From NCBI GenBank assembly GCA_027038235.1, contig JALVXV010000240.1, positions 1 through 8,465 on the forward strand: a stretch of 8,465 bases of DNA, read 5' to 3'. Source of the stretch: Campylobacterales bacterium. Its GTDB lineage: Bacteria > Campylobacterota > Campylobacteria > Campylobacterales > JALSKU01. The notes under the pieces are model-generated. The model saw only the letters and a list, made by a program, of their open reading frames with translations, searched no databases and had not been told where the DNA came from. The translations under genes and the position numbers were made by a program. Below are positions 1-4,811 of this stretch, piece by piece; the stretch's first letter is position 1; each line of letters starts with the position of its first letter.

Positions 1-696
1 GGGGGTGATTTCCATTATATTGTAAAGCGTTATGATAGATATGAAAACTATTCATATGGGCAGTATGATATGGCACAGCTTTTAAATATTCCAAGCGATA
101 AAAAATATAATACCGATACACTCACTATCATAGAGGAGTTTTCTAAAAAAGTTAAAAATACAGATGCAAGAATAGATATGTTGAAATTTCAGGTTTATGC
201 CTCTTTGATTGCCCATAGTGATTTTCATGCGAAAAATATCTCTATTTTGGATATAGGAAAAGAAAACTTTATATTAGCCCCACTTTACGATGTTATCTCT
301 CTAGGTGTATATAGTGGAAATGCAAACGATTTAGGTTTGCCTCTATCAAAAAAAATAAGAAAATTTGGCAAGTATAAATTGGAAGATTATCTGTTAATTG
401 CAAAAAGTTTAGATATAAGAAATATTAAAGCAAAGCAAGTTATTAAGCAGGTTATAGAAACTTTTCTTGATGATTTTCCTCTGTATATTCAAAAAACAAA
501 AGAGTTTGAAGAAAAATACAATATAAAAATACAAAGTAGCAAAATGGATAAAAAAAAGTTTTCAGACTCTTTAGCATCAATGTATAAAAGAAAACTGATA
601 CAGCTAAAGAAACAGGGAGTTCTGCAAGAGCTTGGTATAATCAAAAAATATGGTGGCATACTAAAAAGAGAGAAGATAAATAAAAAATCCAATTAA
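1..696 (+). CDS. HipA-like serine/threonine kinase, C-terminal part (5' end outside window)
   Basis: The frame is open from base 1, so the first ATG (base 70) is internal and the N-terminus lies outside the window. About 231 codons are visible. Counting from the first visible codon, HipA-family landmarks appear in order: IVKRYDR near 7-14, a YDMAQLL segment matching the family's ED-x-x-Q motif, the catalytic loop HSDFHAKN with presumed catalytic Asp74 and metal-ligand Asn79, and the metal-binding LYDV with Asp97. The family is known for kinase toxins of HipBA toxin-antitoxin pairs, which phosphorylate targets such as glutamyl-tRNA synthetase. Function here is inferred from motifs only. The last 55 or so residues are lysine-rich and less typical of the family. 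The usual Asn two residues before the catalytic Asp is His here. Any HipB antitoxin would lie upstream, out of view. Family call is good; target and activity are unknown. Confidence 0.85.
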   Translation, partial: GGDFHYIVKRYDRYENYSYGQYDMAQLLNIPSDKKYNTDTLTIIEEFSKKVKNTDARIDMLKFQVYASLIAHSDFHAKNISILDIGKENFILAPLYDVISLGVYSGNANDLGLPLSKKIRKFGKYKLEDYLLIAKSLDIRNIKAKQVIKQVIETFLDDFPLYIQKTKEFEEKYNIKIQSSKMDKKKFSDSLASMYKRKLIQLKKQGVLQELGIIKKYGGILKREKINKKSN

Positions 697-719
697 CAAT
701 TGCTAAAGGGTGCCTCCAA

Positions 720-732
720 TAATGTACCAAAG
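720..732 (+). repeat. Left arm of imperfect inverted repeat
   Basis: TAATGTACCAAAG matches the reverse complement of 999-1011 at 12 of 13 bases. Similarity stops immediately on both sides, as expected for terminal repeats but also possible by chance. Confidence 0.55.
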
Positions 733-759
733 TGTAGGAGAAAAATGTACCACTACACC
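721..759 (+). repeat. Direct repeat AATGTACCA with nested GTGTAG/CTACAC inverted pair
   Basis: AATGTACCA occurs at 721-729 and 744-752, 23 bases apart. Between and after them lie GTGTAG (732-737) and its complement CTACAC (753-758). The pattern could be transposase-binding sites at an element end, or an operator for the promoter directly downstream. Confidence 0.45.
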
Positions 760-765
760 ATACTT

Positions 766-795
766 TTGTTAGAAATAATATAAATATTATATAAT
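766..795 (+). promoter_or_regulatory. Candidate sigma-70 promoter ahead of the broken short frame
   Basis: TTGTTA at 766-771 and a perfect TATAAT at 790-795 are separated by 18 bases. The next start codon is ATG at 840, preceded by AAAGG about 7 bases upstream. Campylobacterota often lack a strong -35 box, so the -10 is the main support. Confidence 0.4.
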
Positions 796-839
796 GCTTA
801 AAAACAGTATAAGTTTGCCGAAGTTTTAAAAGGTATTCA

Positions 840-1016
840 ATGAAAAAAAGAGCAAAATTAGAAGAGTTAAAACGACTTTTTGAAGCTTGTGATAAACAGA
901 TATAAAAATATATACCAATTAGTGAGTTCTAAAAAGGGATTAAAAAGTTAATATTTTCATCACTTAAAGGTGTAGATATTGTATGGGTTTTAAAAATGCT
1001 TGGGTACATTAGATGA
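840..1016 (+). pseudogene. Short degenerate reading frame with two internal TAA stops
   Basis: An ATG at 840 with an AAAGG ribosome-binding site opens a frame that runs 20 more codons to TAA at 903. It continues in the same frame to TAA at 930, then stays open with a protein-like stretch (KLIFSSLKGVDIVWVLKMLG is part of it) to TGA at 1014-1016. About 58 codons in all. The first 21 residues are a charged, helix-prone segment (KLEELKRLFEACDKQI). I do not recognise the family. Retention of one frame through both stops, with start signal and promoter upstream, suggests a decayed gene inside the inverted-repeat segment, but a 21-codon peptide or chance remain possible. Confidence 0.35.
999..1011 (-). 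repeat. Right arm of imperfect inverted repeat
   Basis: CTTGGGTACATTA on the plus strand reads TAATGTACCCAAG on the minus strand and pairs with 720-732 with one mismatch. It sits just upstream of the TATAAT box of the thioesterase gene and also codes the last sense residues of the broken frame at 840-1016. Confidence 0.55.
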
Positions 1017-1024
1017 AAACAATA

Positions 1025-1048
1025 TATAATATGCCCATAATATGGAGG
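1025..1048 (+). promoter_or_regulatory. Candidate -10 box and ribosome-binding site of the thioesterase gene
   Basis: TATAAT at 1025-1030 lies 25 bases before the ATG and is followed by a strong GGAGG at 1044-1048, 7 bases from the start codon. This leaves a very short leader. A weak -35-like TTGGGT at 1000-1005 falls within the right inverted-repeat arm, so the element end may supply part of this promoter. Confidence 0.45.
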
Positions 1049-1055
1049 TTTAAAG

Positions 1056-1442
1056 ATGAAAATAAGAGTTTATTTTGAAGATACAGATGCAGGTGGTATA
1101 GTTTATCACTCTAAGTATATCAATTTTTGTGAGAGAGCAAGAAGTGAGATGCTATTTTCTAAAGGGGCTTCTCCTAAAAATGGGGATGCTTTTTTTATTG
1201 TTAGGGAGTTAAATGCTAAATATTTTAAAAGTGCTACTTTAGGGGAGCTTTTAAGTGTAAAGACAAAGATACTATCTAGCTCCAAGATAAGCTTTGAACT
1301 ACTTCAAGAAATTTATAACGAAAGAGATGAAAAGATTTTTTCTATGGTTGTAAAGATAGTCTATATCAAAAATAATAAGCCATCAAGAATAGATAAGGAA
1401 CTTCTAAAAGTAATAGATAATTGCTTTACTGATCAAGTATGA
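1056..1442 (+). CDS. ybgC: YbgC/4HBT-family acyl-CoA thioesterase
   Basis: This 128-residue single-domain hotdog-fold protein has the usual length for YbgC. The N-terminal signature FEDTDAGGIVYHSKYINFCE (residues 7-26) is diagnostic: Asp11 is the expected catalytic aspartate, followed by the GG-x-V-Y-H segment. The family hydrolyses short to medium acyl-CoA or acyl-ACP thioesters in the cytoplasm; in many proteobacteria the gene sits with tol-pal, which is not the case here. The start is set by GGAGG 7 bases upstream. The gene stands alone on the plus strand; its last 17 bases overlap the 3' end of the convergent secreted-protein gene, leaving no room for an intergenic terminator. Substrate cannot be told from sequence. 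Confidence 0.9.
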   Translation: MKIRVYFEDTDAGGIVYHSKYINFCERARSEMLFSKGASPKNGDAFFIVRELNAKYFKSATLGELLSVKTKILSSSKISFELLQEIYNERDEKIFSMVVKIVYIKNNKPSRIDKELLKVIDNCFTDQV

Positions 1443-2625
1443 TAACCTCTTTGAAGGCAGATTTTGTAGGTTTTAATATCTTGATGTTGTATTGAACTTG
1501 GTTATTTAAGATATTTTCATCAAAAAATCTTTTTGAATAGCTATCAAAATAGAGTGTGTAGATATAGTCTATTCCAATAGATGTAGAGTAATTTATCCAG
1601 TCAAATAGGATGTTGTTATCAAGAAGTTTATTTATCGCAACCAATTTATCAATACTATGACCAATAGAGTTAGCAATATACATATCTTTTCTATCATCAT
1701 ATTGAGTTAGACTTAAAAGAAGGGGGTTGTAATTTATTTGGGTTGAAAAAAGGGCATATGGTGCAATCTCGTAAAATCTAAATTGTGAAGCTAAAAGAGA
1801 GGTTTTAACTAAAGGTGTATTTAAAAAGATAGAGCTATTTTCCAATTTTTTATTCTCTTTCAAAAATGGTTTAAATCTTGTTAGTTTTTGTGGAATTATT
1901 TTTTTATACACTATCTTTTTATCGCTATTTTCTATATAGCTACTAAGCTTAAAACCAATATTTCCCTCATCGGAAAATATCGCAATTTTATCATTTGTAA
2001 AGATCAGTAATTTTTCTATCTGTTTTTTATAATCAATTCCACCAAAGATAAAGTTTGTTTTTTGTGTTATGGCATCAGACTTGTTTATGGTAGGAATGTA
2101 AAAAATTAGATCTGTATCGATAGATAAAAGATTTGTTACACCTTTAGAGGTATATGGGGCAATGACAAAATGAAAACCTTCCTCCTCTATCTTTCTTACT
2201 GTATTTGTAATATTTTCTACTGTTTCATCATTTGAATTAAAAAGTTCAAAATCAAAATTTACCCCCTTTGCTAGAAGGTAAGATAGTATGGTATTGGTTG
2301 TGCTTATGGTGTATCTGCCTATTACATTTTTTGGTACCATTAAAGCTATCTTTATATTTTGCACCTTTTTGTGTTCATAGATATTAAATTTGATCTTAAG
2401 TGTTTCATACTCTTTTGTCAAATTTTCATCATATAGCCCCTTTTTGTAGTTGGATAAAAAAGAGAAAATTTGACCGTTATTGAGATAATTATTAAGACAC
2501 CCTACATCACACTCTTTAGTTTCAAGGTTTATGATAGTCATCTTTGGAAGAGGCAACATAGAGAGATACAAACTTTTTGCCATAGATACAACAGTAATAA
2601 AAATCAATGTTAAAAAAAGTCTCAA
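1426..2625 (-). CDS. Predicted secreted protein with periplasmic-binding-protein-like fold (uncharacterised)
   Basis: The 399-residue product starts at TTG, supported by TTGGAG with GGAG 7 bases upstream. Starting there gives a hydrophobic N-terminal helix (LFLTLIFITVVSMA) that looks like a signal peptide cleaved near SMA-KS. The next ATG would remove most of it and has no good ribosome-binding site. After a short region with Cys39 and Cys43 (possible disulfide), residues from about 90 onward alternate strands and helices in the manner of type I periplasmic binding proteins: IKIALMVPKNVIGRY, then a segment reading EEEGFHFVIAPYTSKGV, then FIFGGIDY and KIAIFSDEGNIG. No transporter genes are adjacent, so a ligand-sensing or envelope role of the LpoA-like kind is as likely as transport. 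That is inference; I do not recognise the exact family. It is transcribed towards ybgC and probably has its own promoter. Confidence 0.75.
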   Translation of the reverse strand: MRLFLTLIFITVVSMAKSLYLSMLPLPKMTIINLETKECDVGCLNNYLNNGQIFSFLSNYKKGLYDENLTKEYETLKIKFNIYEHKKVQNIKIALMVPKNVIGRYTISTTNTILSYLLAKGVNFDFELFNSNDETVENITNTVRKIEEEGFHFVIAPYTSKGVTNLLSIDTDLIFYIPTINKSDAITQKTNFIFGGIDYKKQIEKLLIFTNDKIAIFSDEGNIGFKLSSYIENSDKKIVYKKIIPQKLTRFKPFLKENKKLENSSIFLNTPLVKTSLLASQFRFYEIAPYALFSTQINYNPLLLSLTQYDDRKDMYIANSIGHSIDKLVAINKLLDNNILFDWINYSTSIGIDYIYTLYFDSYSKRFFDENILNNQVQYNIKILKPTKSAFKEVIILDQ

Positions 2626-2654
2626 ATAAACACTCCAATTAAAATTTGATCACT

Positions 2655-2660
2655 ATTATA
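2655..2660 (-). promoter_or_regulatory. Candidate -10 box for the secreted-protein gene
   Basis: On the minus strand TATAAT lies 29 bases before the TTG start, in the context GGTATAATAG. No good -35 is seen at 16-18 bases, which is common in Campylobacterota. The tandem heptamer repeat at 2687-2713 begins about 26 bases upstream of this box. Confidence 0.4.
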
Positions 2661-2686
2661 CCTAAGAAAATCTTAATTTGTTATTC

Positions 2687-2713
2687 GTGATTAGTGATTA
2701 GTGATTAGTGATT
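2687..2713. repeat. Tandem heptanucleotide repeat GTGATTA, nearly four copies
   Basis: GTGATTA is repeated exactly at 2687, 2694 and 2701, followed by GTGATT at 2708-2713. The array crosses the 3' end of the uracil-DNA glycosylase gene: on the minus strand the last residues (Asn, His) and the TAA stop are read from it. Copy-number change would shift the end of that protein, because 7 is not a multiple of 3, and would also alter the spacing upstream of the next gene's promoter. Confidence 0.9.
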
Positions 2714-3394
2714 GGAACTAAAACCTTCATCCTTTATGCCCTTTACTTTTTTCATATCTGCAAAGACATATTTTTTTGCAGATGGATTTCTTAGTAAAAA
2801 GCTTGGATGAAATGTTGGAATGATTTTAGCATTTCCAAAAGGTAAGATTTCACCTCTAATTTTTGATATGGGGGTTTTATCATTTGTAAGATTATTATAT
2901 GCGGTTGCTCCTAGAGTTATGATTATCTTCGGTCTTATTAGATCTATTTGTTTCATAAGATATGGAGTGCAAGACTTCACCTCCTCGGGTGTTGGAACTC
3001 TATTGTTTGGAGGTCTGCATTTTACTATATTTGCTATATAGACTTGCTCTCTTTTGATATTTAAAACATTCTCTATGATTTTTGTCAAAAGCTCACCCGC
3101 TTTTCCTACAAAAGGTTTTCCTGTTTCATCCTCATTTGCACCAGGGCCTTCGCCTATAAACATTATATCGGCATCTATATCACCCTCTCCAAAGACTACA
3201 TTTTTTCTAGTTTTTGAGAGTTGGCATAGATGGCAGTTGTAAGTGATATTTTTAAGAGCTTGTAGATCATTAGGAAGTGATTTTAGGGAGGCTCTTGTTT
3301 GATTTAGATCCTGTATATCATCAGTGTACTCTATGCCCAATGATTGATATGTGTATAGTGTTTTTAATAGGTGAAGTCTTTTAATTTTATTCAT
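2705..3394 (-). CDS. Family-4 uracil-DNA glycosylase (FeS cluster type)
   Basis: This 229-residue cytoplasmic repair enzyme excises uracil arising from cytosine deamination or dUTP incorporation. The family-4 motif GEGPGANEDETGKPFVG spans residues 81-97, and the second active-site motif FHPS is at 195-198 with His196. Four cysteines at 54, 57, 126 (VKCRPP) and 142 match the expected ligands of the [4Fe-4S] cluster. The first 45 or so residues are a helical N-terminal extension. ATG is used, but no clear ribosome-binding site precedes it; the hairpin at 3406-3428 lies 12 bases upstream. It follows the superoxide reductase gene by 37 bases on the same strand, so read-through expression is plausible. 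The C-terminal tail and stop lie in a tandem heptamer repeat. Confidence 0.93.
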   Translation of the reverse strand: MNKIKRLHLLKTLYTYQSLGIEYTDDIQDLNQTRASLKSLPNDLQALKNITYNCHLCQLSKTRKNVVFGEGDIDADIMFIGEGPGANEDETGKPFVGKAGELLTKIIENVLNIKREQVYIANIVKCRPPNNRVPTPEEVKSCTPYLMKQIDLIRPKIIITLGATAYNNLTNDKTPISKIRGEILPFGNAKIIPTFHPSFLLRNPSAKKYVFADMKKVKGIKDEGFSSNH

Positions 3395-3405
3395 GATAAG
3401 TAAAC

Positions 3406-3428
3406 TTGTCCCCTAAATTAGGGGACAA
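3406..3428 (-). terminator. Perfect 10-bp hairpin after the superoxide reductase gene
   Basis: TTGTCCCCTA and its exact complement TAGGGGACAA flank a three-base loop, starting three bases after the superoxide reductase stop codon. The four G:C pairs make it stable. The tract after the stem is only GTTTACTT on the minus strand, so termination may be partial. It could instead protect the upstream mRNA or attenuate the glycosylase gene. Confidence 0.6.
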
Positions 3429-3431
3429 AGT

Positions 3432-3824
3432 CTATTCTACAACCTCTACAACTTTTGGATCGCTTTCCCAAATACCATGCTTTGTGCAGTAGCTTTGGGC
3501 TACTAAAGTCATCTTTTTTCCTTGAGGCTTTATTTTAAAAGTAACCTCTGCATGACCTTTTTCTCCTTGACCACCAAGCATTCCTGCCATAAAATCACTC
3601 TTTGCAAGTAGTGTCTCTTTGTTATAAAGTGCGATACTTGCTATGTAGTGGTCAAAATCATCAGGATGAGTATATTCATTACCTACCTTAATAGTTACCT
3701 CAAAAACCTCATTAGCCTTTGTGCTATTAGCACAATGGATAAAAGGAGAGTGTCTATCTATATAATCCTTTTTAGATTCTCTCTCAACTGTATCTATGTC
3801 AACATATCTATTTATCTTTGGCAT
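3432..3824 (-). CDS. Superoxide reductase, neelaredoxin (1Fe) type
   Basis: This 130-residue protein reduces superoxide to hydrogen peroxide without making oxygen, typically in the cytoplasm of anaerobes and microaerophiles, with rubredoxin-like electron donors. It contains only the SOR domain; the N-terminal desulforedoxin (FeCys4) domain of two-iron forms is absent. Iron ligands are visible as His25 (RHSPFI), His53 and His59 (THPDDFDHYI) and Cys113-x-x-His116 (SYCTKHGIWE); the six-residue gap between the two central histidines and the Cys-x-x-His spacing match the family. The loop segment that usually reads Glu-Lys-His is Asp-Arg-His here. The start is set by AGGAG 6-7 bases upstream of the ATG. 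A TATAAT box and a 33-bp dyad lie upstream. SoxZ was considered but lacks this Cys-x-x-His ending. Confidence 0.88.
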   Translation of the reverse strand: MPKINRYVDIDTVERESKKDYIDRHSPFIHCANSTKANEVFEVTIKVGNEYTHPDDFDHYIASIALYNKETLLAKSDFMAGMLGGQGEKGHAEVTFKIKPQGKKMTLVAQSYCTKHGIWESDPKVVEVVE

Positions 3825-3854
3825 ATCAAACTCCTATTGTTAAATTGTACTGCT

Positions 3855-3860
3855 ATTATA
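3855..3860 (-). promoter_or_regulatory. Candidate -10 box for the superoxide reductase gene
   Basis: TATAAT on the minus strand in the context GGATATAATAG lies 30 bases before the ATG. No convincing -35 is present. The large dyad at 3884-3916 starts 23 bases upstream of the box, in the usual position of an operator or activator site. Confidence 0.45.
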
Positions 3861-3883
3861 TCCAATCATTTCTTATATGTTAG

Positions 3884-3916
3884 ATATAAATAGGATATAA
3901 AATATCCTATTTATAT
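3884..3916. terminator. Perfect 15-bp dyad between sdhE and the superoxide reductase gene
   Basis: The arms ATATAAATAGGATAT and ATATCCTATTTATAT are exact complements around an AAA loop. The dyad begins four bases after the sdhE stop codon, so a terminator of the sdhABE operon is the simplest reading. The stem has only two G:C pairs and no separate U tract, so it would be weak. It also lies just upstream of the superoxide reductase promoter, so it could be an operator. Both roles are inference. Confidence 0.5.
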
Positions 3917-3920
3917 TGGA

Positions 3921-4799
3921 TTAAACAAAAGGTATCTCGCTTATATTGTGCTCCAATCCTAAATCTTTTGGAGGAAGTCCTAGAGCTAGTCCAACCATTT
4001 GTGGAAGATGAAGTATAGGCATATCTATATCTCTTCCTATCTCTTTGGATATATTGTGTTGTTGTACATCAAGTCTAAGATGGCACAAAGGACAAGGAGT
4101 TACAACCACATCAGCATTATTATCCATAGCATCACTCATGGCGATACCTGAAAGTTTGTTGGCAGTTTTCGGTGCTTGAAGCTCTACATGAAAACCGCAA
4201 CATTTATTTTTGTGTTCATAGTCTATGGCATTTCCACCAAGAGCATTTATAAGTCTCTCTAAAGAGTCTGGTACATAAGGGTTCTCATTGCCATTATTTT
4301 TACTTTGTAGGGAGCTTGGTCTAATATTGTGGCAACCATAAAAGGGAGCGATATTTATATCTTTTAGTGGTCTTTTAACTCTCTTTGCTATCTCTTCAAC
4401 CCCGATATCATCGATAATTGCATATAAAAAGTGTTTTATTTCAACACTACCTTTATATTCAAGTCCGACCTCTTTTAGTTTTGTATTTACTCTCTCTTTA
4501 AGCTCTTCATCACCATCTAGTCTCTCTTTGGTCATAGAGCTATTTAATTGACAAGTATTGCAAATGGTTACCATAGTAAGTCCAAGTTTTTCTGCATAGC
4601 ATATATTTCTTGCATTTAAAGTAAGAGATAAAAAGTCATCAAAATCTTGTAGATGACTAGCTCCGCAACAACTAGCCTCTTCAAGAATAACCAACTCAAT
4701 ATCTAGCACTTCAGCTACTGCCATAGTTGATTTTAAAAGCTCAGGTGTACTCTCTTTGGCTGTACATCCAGTATATAGTGCATATTTTAATTTTTTCAT
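3921..4799 (-). CDS. sdhE: Succinate:quinone reductase type-E subunit SdhE (HdrB-like, two CCG domains)
   Basis: The 292-residue protein replaces the classical haem-bearing membrane anchors in type-E succinate dehydrogenases/fumarate reductases; in related Campylobacterota it is also annotated sdhC or mfrE. Two cysteine-rich CCG domains are complete: Cys12, Cys44-Cys45, Cys80-x-x-Cys83, and Cys156, Cys200-Cys201, Cys236-x-x-Cys239. The family binds unusual non-cubane FeS clusters of the HdrB kind and passes electrons to or from menaquinone. No transmembrane helix is evident; membrane contact is expected through amphipathic segments. It is the last gene of the sdhABE operon, 12 bases after sdhB, and its ribosome-binding site (TAAGGAG) overlaps the sdhB stop. 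Free heterodisulfide reductase subunit B is unlikely because HdrA and HdrC are absent and sdhAB are adjacent. Confidence 0.9.
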   Translation of the reverse strand: MKKLKYALYTGCTAKESTPELLKSTMAVAEVLDIELVILEEASCCGASHLQDFDDFLSLTLNARNICYAEKLGLTMVTICNTCQLNSSMTKERLDGDEELKERVNTKLKEVGLEYKGSVEIKHFLYAIIDDIGVEEIAKRVKRPLKDINIAPFYGCHNIRPSSLQSKNNGNENPYVPDSLERLINALGGNAIDYEHKNKCCGFHVELQAPKTANKLSGIAMSDAMDNNADVVVTPCPLCHLRLDVQQHNISKEIGRDIDMPILHLPQMVGLALGLPPKDLGLEHNISEIPFV

Positions 4800-4811
4800 C
4801 TTTATATCTCC

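Larger units (their letters stand above)
720..1011. mobile_element. Possible decayed insertion-sequence or MITE-like remnant
   Basis: The 292-bp segment is bounded by TAATGTACCAAAG (720-732) and the inverted complement of TAATGTACCCAAG (999-1011), matching at 12 of 13 positions. A second copy of AATGTACCA lies just inside the left end. Multiple TGTACCA-type repeats near the ends are, as I recall, seen in IS21-family elements, but no IstA or IstB coding sequence is present and I see no convincing target-site duplication. The segment holds only a candidate promoter and a short broken frame. It could be an internally deleted IS, a non-autonomous element, or chance similarity in AT-rich DNA. Confidence 0.35.
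697..1055. other. Gene-poor interval with decayed-element signals
   Basis: This is the only stretch over 300 bases without an intact gene. It contains an inverted-repeat pair (720-732 and 999-1011), a direct repeat of AATGTACCA, a candidate promoter (766-795), a short frame with two internal stops (840-1016) and the control region of the thioesterase gene. No RNA gene is recognised. The small palindrome at 690-702, over the hipA-like stop codon, has only five base pairs and is too weak to call a terminator. Confidence 0.7.

Noticed and set aside
690..702. Hairpin CAATT-AAC-AATTG at the end of the HipA-like gene
   Set aside because: Five mostly A:T pairs without a U tract are too weak for a terminator.
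2687..2713. CRISPR-like or phage-attachment repeat
   Set aside because: The unit is seven bases in direct tandem with no spacers; it is a simple tandem repeat.
2820..3242. Plus-strand open frames opposite the glycosylase gene
   Set aside because: They lie wholly antisense to a well-conserved enzyme, have no ribosome-binding sites and no recognisable domains.
3432..3824. Superoxide reductase read as SoxZ-like sulfur-oxidation protein
   Set aside because: The five His/Cys iron ligands and the C-terminal Cys-x-x-His-Gly motif are those of superoxide reductase, and no SoxY or other Sox gene is adjacent.
3921..4799. Methanogen-type heterodisulfide reductase subunit B
   Set aside because: The two CCG domains match, but the gene is fused by spacing to sdhB and sdhA and no HdrA or HdrC is present; type-E SdhE explains it.
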